Part shown: piece after piece, positions 1 through 33,913 of the stretch
Position numbering within the stretch: the stretch's first letter is position 1
How the letters are laid out: each line of letters begins with the position of its first letter
NCBI GenBank assembly: GCA_012295275.1
Contig: CM022676.1
Span: 8,299,586 to 8,363,585 of the forward strand
Origin: Chrysomallon squamiferum
Lineage: Eukaryota; Mollusca; Gastropoda; Neomphalida; Peltospiridae
DNA length: 64,000 nt
Reading direction: 5' to 3'
The notes under the pieces: model-generated
Seen by the model: the letters and a program-made list of their open reading frames with translations, nothing else
What the model was told of the DNA's origin: nothing
The model's database searches: none
Translations under genes and position numbers: made by a program

Positions 1-1078
1 GACTATTTTGTGTTATTTTTCTAGTTCACAAGTCTGCAATGTGTTCCCATCCATTATGCTGTTTTATTTCTGTCTGTATGTCTGTCATTCAGTAACATTT
101 TTTTTTTTTTACTTTCACTGAATCATTTTTTATTTCCATTCATTGCTTTGAAATTTGTTTCAGTCTTATGTGTGAGCCATGTTTTCTTTATTTTTCATCA
201 TCTTTGTAATGATAAAATGCGCATTTGTATTATAATATATCAGTATATATTGGATCTTATGATAGAAAAAAAACAAAATCCAGCTTTAGCCAAAGACTAT
301 GATATGTATTATCATGTGTGCTGAACTTTTCATATGCCAACACAAAAAATACCTATAGCTTCTTTATTTATCTGCATGGTTCTAATTAATAATTATATAT
401 GACATGAAGCATGTAAAGATGATAAAAAAAAAACATCATATCTTTTCCTATCTCTTGTTCCTGTCCAAAACAAATGCAATCACACACACACACACACACA
501 CATCTTTTTCTTTTTTAATCTATAATTTAGTAACATTACTTTATATCAGTTGATACAATAATTTTTAAGCATTTTCTAATTGTTTTGTTTTACACATTTC
601 CACTCCAGTGGCTTTGGCTGGATAATCAGTTATTCTGCAATGTTGTTTACTTAATGGAGCATTATAAATGTGTTTCGCATGCATTAGTGTTTTTTCCTCA
701 GTGTGGTTGTAGTAATTGCATGAGATTTCTTTTTCTTCTTTTTTTTTTCATGTTTTTTTTTTTTTTAACTTTTATATAATCATTGCAATTATATGTTTTA
801 TGCATTCATGTTTGTGTGTGTGAGCATGTGTGTGTGTGTGTGTGTGTGTGTTAATATTACAGTTTATTTTCATGTTTTATGTCTTTTGTTCAGCTGTATC
901 AATGTACTAATGGTACTGTTGAGAGACATACTGTTTTATGTATATATATATAGCTTTGTTTATCTGTATCTAAATCTCTATATATATATCTGTATCTGTA
1001 TCTATATACCTGTATCTATGTCTATATCTACATATCTACATATATATATATATACAAATATATATATATATGTGTGTG

Positions 1079-1109
<31 letters not shown>

Positions 1110-1306
1110 AATTTGGATGTATGTGTGTGTCTGCATATGTGAATGTTTATGTATGAATGCATGTGAATGTGAATGTATGTATATGCAAACATGAGTATAC
1201 ATGTGTATCACTGTGTGTGTGTGTGTGATTACAGGATTCAACACTTCACACTCTCAGACACTGGACTGTGAATGTGTTTATTTTCTAAAACTATTTTTTT
1301 ACTCAC
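1..1306. other. Intron sequence beyond C2CD2-like exon 2, simple-repeat rich
   Basis: This lies downstream (minus sense) of the donor at 1306. I see no further exon of the C2CD2-like gene here. It holds a (CA)n run near 481-501, (TG)n runs near 825-850 and 1070-1110, mixed TATA/TATC repeats at 940-1070, and otherwise AT-rich unique sequence. The open frames here are made of these repeats and are not supported as genes. Confidence 0.6.
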
Positions 1307-23632
<22,326 letters not shown>

Positions 23633-23719
23633 TTTGGTATAACTCTCACCCAACTTGTACCATATCAGTTTTAGGGTTATATCAGCCATAAAGGAATCGT
23701 CTGCTTCCGTCTTGGCCAA

Positions 23720-23900
23720 TCATAACCTGGGCCGGGTAACTTGATACCTTTGCAGATGCTTTGCACTCCCATAAACCGACCTGATGTTTCCTGAACGGGG
23801 CGGGGAATTACGTTTTGGCAGGTGAAAATGTTTGGAATGCTATTGGGGTTTTCCGATTTTGTGTGACGTAGCATTTCTCGTAGCCAATGAAAATATTGCG
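23720..23900 (-). promoter_or_regulatory. CpG-containing promoter region of the C2CD2-like gene
   Basis: The composition changes sharply to higher GC just upstream of exon 1. A GC box (GGGGCGGGG) lies at about 23797-23806, a CCAAT at about 23716-23720, another CCAAT at about 23883-23887, and a TGACGTA half-CRE near 23864. The start codon lies in CAAAATGGCGG, close to the YY1 motif that often overlaps starts of TATA-less genes. The transcription start is inferred, and the region could fire in both directions. Confidence 0.5.
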
Positions 23901-24206
23901 AAAAATGAGATAGGGAATTTCATCTGTGGGAATTCCTATCACGCTGACAGTTCCATACCTGATTGCCTGTTTCTCTGGAATGGTTCAACAATAATTAAGG
24001 AAAGGGGTGTAAGTTGTAAAGTTCTGTTAACTTAAGAACACTGAGATTTGTCTAAAGCATATCATTTTGGAAAAGAGAACGAAAAAATACACTGGTATGC
24101 CATAACAATATTTATGTGCGTATGTGTGTGCGTACGCGTGCATTTGAAAGTTGGGGACACGTACCAATATAATAACGAATAATTAAGAAAGTTTATTGCA
24201 CAGATA

Positions 24207-24258
<52 letters not shown>

Positions 24259-24768
24259 TATATATATGGAATGGTTTGTTGTACTAATTATTTGCTATGC
24301 TTAATGTGTTAATTACATTAACAAAATCAAGAAAAACATTCTTTCAAAATAGAATTCACAAACTTTATTATATGTGTGTATATGTGTGTGTGTATGTGTA
24401 ACTATATATCTATCCTTCCGTCTGTCAGTCTATGTAAGCATCTATTCATCCATCTCTCTATCTATCTGTCTGTCTGTCTGTCTGTCTATGTATGTATTTA
24501 TACCCACTAACACAGTATATAAAAAGATATACAGTTTCTTTCAGTTAAGACTTACTTTTGATAAAAAATATATATATACACAAAAAAATCTTCATCTATT
24601 ACAAAATGCAGCTATGTTTCATTACAAATTCAGTGAACGTCTCTGTAATGAGCACATCAGTTACAAAAATGTTGTTAAAAACAATAACAGATTTCCACAA
24701 ATAATTTATTACAAACTGTCAAAACACTTGTCATTTATAATATATAGCTTCAGAGAGGAGAATTCACA

Positions 24769-24918
24769 ATGTATAAGAATCACTTTCATCAGAAGTGTTA
24801 TGAAAACCTGCCAAAAACAGCACCAGTTGCAGGTTTTGGGATTTCTCCTGTAGACCGCAAGCTGTTTACTTTCACTAGCAAGCCTGCTGGAGCTAAACGG
24901 TTAAGGTTGAAGGATGAG
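24769..24918 (+). CDS. Candidate coding exon of an unknown plus-strand gene
   Basis: Fifty codons run from an ATG with A at -3 (ATTCACAATG) to GAG|GTAATG, a fair donor. The peptide starts MYKNHFHQKCYENL and contains APVAGFGISPVDRKLFTF and GAKRLRLKDE, a non-repetitive composition unlike the surroundings. If the donor is ignored, the frame reads on as VMYVPGSVL and stops at 24954. A neighbouring frame (24940-25005) reads DDWFIRVLPLEYMKYRF, so a frameshifted or misassembled continuation is possible. No family recognised. It would be transcribed away from the C2CD2-like promoter. Confidence 0.35.
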
Positions 24919-25017
24919 GTAATGTATGTACCAGGATCAGTCCTTTCCAGATGATTGGTTTATCAGAGTTCTTCCGTTAGAGTATATGAAATATCGTTTC
25001 TGGTGTTGCTGCTACTA

Positions 25018-25027
25018 TTATTATTGC

Positions 25028-25058
<31 letters not shown>

Positions 25059-25125
25059 TTCTTCTTCTTCTTCTTCTTCTTCTTCTTATTATTATTATTA
25101 TTATTATTTTCATTATCATTATTAA

Positions 25126-25171
<46 letters not shown>

Positions 25172-25251
25172 GTTATTTTTATTACTATTATTACTACGAC
25201 CATTACTACTACCTTTAATACTGTTATTATTATTATTATTATTATTATTAC
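25018..25251 (+). repeat. (TTA)n/(TTC)n trinucleotide repeat
   Basis: Compound array of ATT and CTT units with a few ACT interruptions. The open frames in both directions are by-products. Confidence 0.9.
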
Positions 25252-25839
25252 CAAATGATATCAGTTGAAAGTAGCAATATCAAGGCATCTTCATCAACTA
25301 AAGTCACAGAAAAAAAAATTAATAAACAAAAAAAATCCACAAACAAACTAATAATAATGCATAAAAATAAAAATGATGATGATAATGGCAGCAGCTGCAA
25401 TAGTAGCAGAAAATAAATAATAAATAAAAATAAAATAAAATAAACAGAATTTTAAAACTTTTATAGTAATACTGAAGGAGTATATAATAAAACAGATTTC
25501 ATCTATTTATGAATATCACCAGTGTTACATCTTAACAATAAACAAATTGCTATAACAAATAATCACTTTGAAGTGTACAGGAGGTTTCTGTACCATTGTG
25601 GATAATCTTTAAAGAGCACAACAACATCACTCTGTACTTCAATGTGAGGCAGACACAACAAATTATTCTCAAAGATTCTTGGTGAGATTTGTGCTTCATC
25701 AAGCAGATGATAAAGACAAGGTTAACTGGGATGCTTTAAGAAACTTAATTTACTTGTCTCTTCATGTTAGCAACTCGACTGATTTTATGGACGAGAAACA
25801 TAAAAATAAAATAAGAGTGGAGGAAAGGAGAGTAGATTA

Positions 25840-26230
25840 GAATAGTGTAGAAAGTGAATTAGAGTAGTGCAGACTAGACTAGAGAAAGTAGAGGAGAGCA
25901 GTGTAGAGTAGTGTAGAGAATGGAAGAGTAAAATAAGGAGAGTAGAGAAGAGTAGTGTAGAATAAAACAGATTAGAGTATAGACCGCAAATAGAATAAAA
26001 TAGAGTAGAGTAGAAAACTATAGTGTGTAGTAGAGCAGAGTAGAGTAGAATAGAGAAAAGAAAAATAGAACAGACAAGTGCAAAGTAGAGAATTGTAGTT
26101 TAGTGCAGAGAAAAGTAGAGAAAGGTAAAATAATGTACACAGATGAGAGGAGAGTAGATTAGAGAGTAGATGAGTATAGTAGAGTAGAACAGTAGAATAG
26201 AGAAAAGAAGAATAGAAAAACATATAGTAC
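25840..26230 (+). repeat. Degenerate GTAGA/ATAGA pentamer repeat
   Basis: About 390 bp of purine-rich plus-strand sequence built on AGAGTAGAGTAGA with frequent GTGTAGA and AATAGA variants. There is no coding signal. The 83-codon minus open frame is repeat-derived. Confidence 0.75.
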
Positions 26231-26523
26231 AGTATAATGGAGTAGAGTACTGGTCAAGACATAAATAAATGTGATTACATCATTATGATTATTATTGCAA
26301 TAATTAATTAAAACATCTTTAAATTATAATTTTATTTCTGAAAACGTTACAATAATAAATAAACACTGAAAATCTTGTACATGACATATGATACATATAT
26401 AAAGTTTTGAATGGGTGATGATGTTGTAATACTTCAGCACTGAATTTATGTGGTAACAATAATGTGGAGAGGAGTTTTTCATCTGTTTATTGTTCTATAT
26501 GTGGTTATGCATTGCTTTAAACT

Positions 26524-26700
<177 letters not shown>

Positions 26701-27817
26701 TTATTTATCTATCTGTCTGTCTGTCTACCTATCTATCTGTTAAGTTCTGCTTTGATAAATAATATATATATTTTTTTTTATTGATAATATAAATATACAG
26801 AATCAGTGATATAATAAATGTTCAAAGTCAGTATAGAAATTATGATTAAATTATCAGTAATTTTAGAAATATATTAAAATAAGTGACTATTCTGTTATAA
26901 ACACTGAAACATATTTATACTGTATACATATATATATATATACAACTTATTTTATATTTTAATATGTCATCTTTTCTATTTTTATTTTTAGTTAATTTTA
27001 TTTGACTAAGTTATGATGATTTTTATGTGTTTTTTTTTCTTTTTCTTTTTTTTTATATTGATATATTTTAATGTCAATTTAAGAATTAAATTTGGGAACA
27101 GACCTTTATTTTAATATTTTTTAAATATAACTATAAATAAACCTGGTACGGGTGGGATGAATCTGAATCTAAATCATTATAAAATTATTTGAGATGTTAA
27201 TTTATTTTAAACATAAACAAAATTGTATCATTAACTGAATATGATTTAATATCAGGTACAGATGTTGTCTAATGTTTAATTAGTTTAAAACATAAATATT
27301 AAAATTAATTTATTTACATAACTGTTAATAATAATTCTTAATTCTGTTTCACTTATGTAATTTAATGCAATATTTTGATTGACTCTTAATACTGATTCTT
27401 TCCAAAAATTCATTTACGTTTTTTTTAATACTGTAAGTTAAATAACTCTTAATAGTGATTTTTACTGATTATTATCAGTATTTATTTTATTCTATTTTAT
27501 TTTATTATATTATATTTCACTATATCATTTCATTTCACTTTATTTTATTCTATTATCTTAATTTTTTTACTTTACTATAAAAAAAAGTATCTTCTTACCA
27601 ATTCAATATTAAATCAACACACACACACACACAAAGACTTAGACATATAAGCACTAAAAATAACTGTTAAAAAAGGCATCGAGAACTAAAATATTTCAAA
27701 TAAAATCAGTACATTTGTTATATTATATAAAAAAAAAAAAAAATAATAATAAGTAAATAAATAACTAAACAAAATAATAACAACAAAAAAAAAAAAAAAA
27801 AAAAAAACAGGCTTGAA

Positions 27818-30495
27818 CTATTTTGGTAAATAAGTCAGCAAAGAACCACTAAAACTTCCAGTCACCAAACAAGGGTAAGCAGGATGGTAAGCAACATCGG
27901 AGACAACGTTCGTCTGCCCACGCAACTTTTCGCAGTATGTCCCGGTCCTCAGATCAAAGACATACACACATTTATCCTCAGAACCCGAGGCAAGGTACGT
28001 TCCATGGGACTGATTTCCAAACCGCAGTTATGGGCCTTGTTGAGGTGTCCTTCCAGTCTCTGGATACACTTCTGCGTCCTCACGTCCCACAGCTTGATGC
28101 AGTCAGCCAGAGCAGCAGACGCAAACAGGTTGTAGGCAGACTGCGGCTGGGTGGCGTTGGCTGAACCTCTGTTGAGGCTGATGGAATGGACAGGACGGGA
28201 ATGCGAGTCGGGGACAGATTTGGCGAGTCTGCCCACGTTCATGTCAAACAGCTCGATGTTCCGGTTGGATCCGGCACAGATGACGATGTGAGAGTGGAAC
28301 GCGTTCACGGCAGCCATCGAGGTCAAGGTGACGCTGTCGGTTTCCCATTTCTGAACCAGCTTGTAGAAGCTCTTGGGAATGTAGCGCTTGATTTCCTCTT
28401 TAGCCGGGTCCAGGTAGTATTTGTACATGTAGAGAAAGCCAGCGCTCGTGACGAGGATAAATTTGTCCATGTAGTAGAACTGGGCGTGCTTGATCTCCTT
28501 CTCGAAAGGTAGGTTGGTGACCTCTGTTGGCAGCTGCTCTTTGTTAACTGAGAAGTTGTTCATGGTTTTGTCGATCTTCATAACTGGGTCACTTCCTCCT
28601 ACAGGCCACATTGCCACAGTTCGGTCATCGGATGCTGTCAGTATGTAACTACCACTGTGACTCCAAGCAACGGTGTTGACAACTCCATCATGCCCCACCA
28701 GAGAACAACACTTGTTTGATTCTATTGGATGTCTGTAAATGGAAGCAGTTTTATTGGACAGTGCACAAGCAAGTCTTTTGCCGTCATCAGAAAAAGCTAT
28801 CATATTTATAGGTGTTGGTCTTTCGGCCACAACAACTTTTTCACCTTTGACCCGACATGGTTCAGAGTTTGCAGGATAATTAATAGGAAACACGTTACCT
28901 ATTGACTCAGATCTTTTCCTTGTAGGTGCAGCAGACTTTGTTTTTGAAACAGTCGGTTGAAACATTTTCATTTTGGGTGTGTCAGCATAGCCTGACGATT
29001 TCACCTTTGAGGTAAAGGTCAAAGGTTGATTCATGGGATCGCTCTTTCTTCTTGTTTCTAAAGAAACGAGCTTTTTAGTTGGTGTTTTCTTGTTTTTATC
29101 ATTCCTTGTGTTTGGAACCAGTTCAGCATTGAGAGGGGATTTTTCACACAGATGAGAAGTGGCAACAATACTTAACTCATTTGTACTTCCTGCACTTGAT
29201 GAAGAATCTGCAATTTTAATTTGTTCTAAAGCACTTTCAATTTCAGTTTCTTCACCGACGTATTGGGTTTTATCCTTATCATTAATATGCCATTGAAGAA
29301 TGTGCATTTTGTCTTCAAAATACGTTCCAATAATTGCCCAGATGTCAAATCCCGAAGGTCCTTGTCCAAATTCACAGTACCTGCAAGCTCCAATGGTCTC
29401 GGTAGACTTTCCAGACTCCACACTTGGCAGAGAATCTCGAAGAGGAACAAAACTCAAAACCTGGTGATTCTTAGGATTGATCTGAAGCAGGTGTCCGGTT
29501 GTTGCAACCAGCAAAACAGTGTTATGTGTCTGCAGAACTAAATGTATGACAGAGTTTTCAAACTGTGGAGCGATTTCGTCTTTAGTGTCCTGGTGTTGTG
29601 CTGGATACACAAACTTCAGACTGGTGATGCTGTAGCCATACTCAGTAGAGTCCTCGCCTGATACATCATCATCATCATCATCATCAGTTGTGCGTAAAAC
29701 TCCTTGTTTAGTTACTCTGACAGGTCCATCACCTGCTGTATTGTTTTTATTACTTTCTAATTTTTCCCTCTCTTTTGAAATCAATTTTTCAACATCCATC
29801 TGATGCAGGGGTCGAAAGTTGTTGCCGTCAGACAAATCGTACGTTCTAATGATGCCATCTGAGGTTCCAATTGCAAACTGCGCGTGTGACCAGTTCATTG
29901 CAATGCTGATAAATGGAGAAGATGAGATTATCGTGGACTGGTAGATTAAAGAAAATTCATTGACATCCCAAACTATGAAAGTACGATCCTCAGCAATGGA
30001 AACAACAGTGGCTGTATAATGAGGACAGAATTCAGCTGCAGTAACAGTTCCAGTATGTCCGTCTAAAATGGCGACAGTTTTTTCTTCATTGGATTGTAAT
30101 AAATATATGACATCTTTAGCACAAACTGCTACTAAACTATCATCCGTGCTGAAAGCACAGTGGTTAACGTCATCCAATCGCGTACCAATTATCTGCCCTT
30201 TAATCCGCTCACCGGCTGCAAACTTTTCATATGCATTTTTCACATTCCAGACAATAACGTAATCGTCTGCTGCGGAACACAGTAGTCTAGATTGTCGACT
30301 GTGGCTAAAAGATAATGCTTTGATATTTTTTCTGTGGCCTTCGAGATAAACTGGATTTTCATTAAGATTGTGGAAAAAAGAAATTCCGATCGATGTTTTC
30401 GTGAATGGAAATGCAAAGCAAAAACCGTCACTTACTGGTACGACGTGACGTGGGTTCGTGTTTGGTGCAATCGTTAGTTTGTGCACGACGGACAT
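27818..30495 (-). CDS. WDR27: WDR27-like WD-repeat protein, single exon with an apparent frameshift
   Basis: An intronless reading frame starts at ATG 30495 (MSVVHKLTIAPN). The frame is open 17 codons further upstream, but only from a GTG. WD-repeat units are visible from the N-terminus (DDYVIVWNV, DRTFIVWDV) and again after a disordered middle (DDRTVAMWPV, CIKLWDVRTQ), with an acidic run of seven Asp near residue 271 and a Ser/Thr/Lys-rich linker at about 450-590. Order and length fit WDR27, a poorly characterised scaffold protein. The frame stops at 27949 after an unrelated 23-residue tail. One base over, the missing final repeat continues as SHGTYLASGSEDKCVYVFDL and ends at TAG 27820-27818, giving about 892 residues if read through. 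The shift lies near 28018-28026 (GCGGTTTGG on the sense strand). It may be a sequencing error, a real variant or a decaying copy. Confidence 0.88.
28018..28026 (-). other. WDR27: Apparent -1 frameshift site in WDR27
   Basis: Upstream the frame ends HLNKAHNCG, a conserved lead-in to the last WD repeat. Downstream the repeat continues only in the -1 frame (RFGNQSHGTYLASGSEDK). The sense sequence here, AACTGCGGTTTGGAAAT, is not a standard X-XXY-YYZ slippery heptamer, so a missing base (assembly or mutation) is more likely than programmed frameshifting. Confidence 0.7.
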
Positions 30496-30983
30496 TCTGA
30501 ATCCGATATTTTTCTTTTGTGTATTTTGATTAAATTTGGTTGCCACTTTATTTACCTTAAACAGAAATTCTTTAGCTTGCTTCTACAAGTTGTGTTGTTA
30601 ATGACGCTTTGCTCAATAAAGCGCCACCTATAACAAATACAGATTAGAGTTATCGTTACTAATATTTGTTAGGGCTAAAACGCGGATACACATTATTGTT
30701 AAGCTTGTTTCTATTTTGTCCTCTGAATGTTATACAGTGCAACAAAGAAGATCTTACAGTACTATCGAATGAAAAAGTACATCCAGTCATCATATACAAA
30801 TTCAAATGTAACATAAATAAATGTAAGGAAATGTTATTATCTTAAAGGAAATAACTATAAACTCGTTCTTCAAACATTTTATAAAATTATTAACGACAAA
30901 TAATTCCAGCAACCAAATATATTTTTTATTCTGAATTTTATATTATTATTATTTAATTTTTTTCAATGTTTTATCGTTGCAGT

Positions 30984-30985
<2 letters not shown>

Positions 30986-31066
<81 letters not shown>
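30986..31066 (+). repeat. (TC)n tract, ~80 bp
   Basis: Uninterrupted dinucleotide array about 490 bp upstream of the WDR27 start codon. Confidence 0.95.
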
Positions 31067-31069
<3 letters not shown>

Positions 31070-31693
31070 TTAATTTGATATACAATTTCAAAACAATTAC
31101 TGTATTGTTTCTTCCTTTTTTTTTTTCTTTTTTTTTTTTAAATTTTACAATGCGGAAGAATAGATGGGTTATTCACGTTTTCTGTAAATTTTTCTTCAGT
31201 GTTATATATAGTTATTTCCCTTAGATAGCAGCCAATGTACCAGTTTCACGAAAGTCCAGCCAGTAGTATTGTTTAAATTGTTTTGTTTATTTAACGTCTG
31301 CATAAATAAACGTAAAAGAGCACATAGACACACGCGCACACACGCACACACGCACACACACACACACACATCTGGAAATTGATCCCTCTTTTCAGAAAGG
31401 AGTACCAAGGAAAGGAATAGAAAAGGAAATAGAAAAAAAAAAAATAACAAACATTTCAAACGTTTTCTCTTAATTATTTTAAAACAGTTTCTAAAAGAAT
31501 TTACATTTTAATTTTCATGGCTGAGTTACCGTGTATATCTCTTATATTTTCTACAGGATTGAGTGTACAGGAATACAGCCTATTAATCGAGAGTTAAAAA
31601 AGAAAACAGATGCATTCTTTATTATTTGAATTTATTAACAAAACATAAAAATAAAGATTGTCACAATGCGCTGAAAAAAGAAACATTTAATTA

Positions 31694-31694
<1 letters not shown>

Positions 31695-31773
<79 letters not shown>

Positions 31774-31796
31774 ACACACAGAGAGAGAGAGAGAGA
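31695..31796 (+). repeat. (GA)n tract, ~100 bp
   Basis: GA array with one (CA)5 interruption, downstream of the IgSF gene. Confidence 0.95.
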
Positions 31797-32289
31797 ATGA
31801 ATTCGTAATATTTATGTATAGTACATTAGAGTACTAAATATATAGAGTATTAAATATATTATTATATCGCAAAGAATAAAATATATTTTATCAGAATAAT
31901 ATACAAAATAAATAAATATTGTAGCAATAAATCGATAAGCAGCACTCAAGAATATAAAATTTAAATCCCATATCAGTTTTTATAATTTATCACATCCCAC
32001 GAAGAGTGGTAAGAGTTTCAAAATTTAACATGTTCGACAGTTTTATTCAGTAAATATGGATTTACCATATATATCGAAAAAATATATATCAATAAGAAAA
32101 CTGTGATTTCGGACAACTACCTTAGACAATATACCAATATTTTCTGTCATATCTACAAGCGGAATCGTTAAGTGATAACAATTTAATGTAAAATATTATC
32201 TTTATAATATGTTCTGATTTAGGAAAACATCATTATTTCGTTCTTTGAGATTACATTCTTCAGCCTTCCTTTTTGTATTACTCTTGTTG

Positions 32290-32378
32290 TCATGGAGACA
32301 GAGGTATGAAAAGAGAAGCAAGAACGACAACTCCTGTGGTGATTAGAACGTCAACTTTTGTTGGTTCTGCGCCATTAT
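32290..32378 (-). CDS. IgSF exon 9: GPI-signal-like C-terminus
   Basis: Acceptor CTACTGTCAG. Encodes DNGAEPTKVDV then a hydrophobic run (LITTGVVVLASLFIPL) and stops two residues later. Small residues (DNGA) before a spacer and a terminal hydrophobic run with no basic cytoplasmic tail fit a GPI-attachment signal better than a transmembrane helix. Confidence 0.8.
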
Positions 32379-33870
32379 CTGACAGTAGAAAATACAATTA
32401 AATTAAAAAAACATTTAAAATTTAGAATAAACATATAATACACCACCCCGACTACCAAGGCGGAAAGTCATGCGAAACAGCACGTTAATCAAAATATACG
32501 TTTGACATACAATGCCCGATATAGTAGTTGATAAAACAATATTAATATTTTAATAATAATAATAATAATAATAACCATGAAGACAGGTAATCATTCTATT
32601 AATATATACAGATCTAGGTATTTTGGATATTATCTGTATTTCATTTAATTAAAATGGTGACAATCAAACGGTAATCAAACTCCTTAGTTTCTTTCTTTCG
32701 TTCTAATTTCAAAAAATTATAATTTTTCATTATATATATAATACAGTTTAAGCACTAATCATATTTCGCTAACAGACGATATTAAAGCTGCTGTGACATA
32801 ATATTTGAAGATTGACACGCTACAACCAAGTATTTTCTCTGACTTCCAAGGATTGCAGTTAGAAAAAATTTGAAAATCTCTGGTTGAACATAATCTTACG
32901 AAATTAAAATTATCTTTAAATGCTTCAAAACTCAGGACGTAGCTGCTAAACGTGTTATTTATCTTGCAATGAATTAAATAATAATAACAAACACACACAC
33001 ACACACATATATATATAAAATATAAAATATAAACCCAAATCGAACAGAAGCATATGGAAGAATTATGTGACAAATACTCAACAATAACAAGCATGAATAT
33101 TAATAAGCTAAACATTAATTGATATATTTATTATAATGAGCGACCACACACGATATTTTTATCATCATATAACTATTACTGTTTTAATTATTTGTCTTGA
33201 AATGTTTAAATCATAGTTTAATTCACGTCGTATTAACTGTTATCCTGCACTCACCAATCTTTTTAACGGAAATGTTAACGCTTTCTGAAAACAGATCGTT
33301 TCCGTTCACCATGCAGCGGAACCTCCGGCCGTCGTCGCCTTCTTCAACGCTGTGAGATAGAGTTGTCTCCCCTGTGTACTGGCATTCATCTCTTACCACA
33401 GGACCAGTGGTTATCCTATCTGGGTGAGGGTACTGAACCCACGCGTTACCGTTTTCCCACTGCCAAGTCCAAGGGTGTGTTGAGGGTGGGGTTCCGACGT
33501 ACCCCGTACACTTTATTTCAACAGTGGCCCCAGGGCTGAGTTCCGAGTTTGGCTTCTGTGTTATAACAAGGTTTTGGGGATCGGCTTGATAATGTGAAAG
33601 GTAAAACATAAATTAAATACAATTCAATGGGGAAGAAGAAGAAGAAGAAGAAGAAGAAGAAGAAGAAGAAGAAGAAGAAGAAAAAACAGAAGAAAAAACA
33701 GAAAAAAAATGAAAGAACGAAAGAAAGAAGAAACTTGAAAACAAAGAAAGTGAAGAAAAGGCATAAATAGAATGGAATTCAATAGAAATTGACATATTGA
33801 ATGACAGATGGACCAACGGACAAACCTGTACATATATAGATTATAGATAGATAGTTAGACAGACACAGAC

Positions 33871-33913
<43 letters not shown>

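Larger units (their letters stand above)
30547..32289. other. Intergenic region between WDR27 and the IgSF gene
   Basis: This contains the likely WDR27 promoter (30496-30700, no clear TATA box), a (TC)n tract at 30986-31066, (CA)n near 31330-31370, a (GA)n tract at 31695-31796, and the 3' UTR of the IgSF gene with a possible AATAAA (minus sense) at about 32042-32047. No further gene seen. Confidence 0.6.

Noticed and set aside
27884-30431. Several plus- and minus-strand open frames overlapping WDR27
   Set aside because: Shadows of the coding sequence in other frames, apart from the short minus segment that completes the last WD repeat and is used in the WDR27 call.
30495-30580. Tiny 5' intron in WDR27 (donor-like AAG|GTAAAT, acceptor-like TTCAG before the ATG)
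   Set aside because: It would be only about 75 nt with no pyrimidine tract and is not needed for the reading frame.
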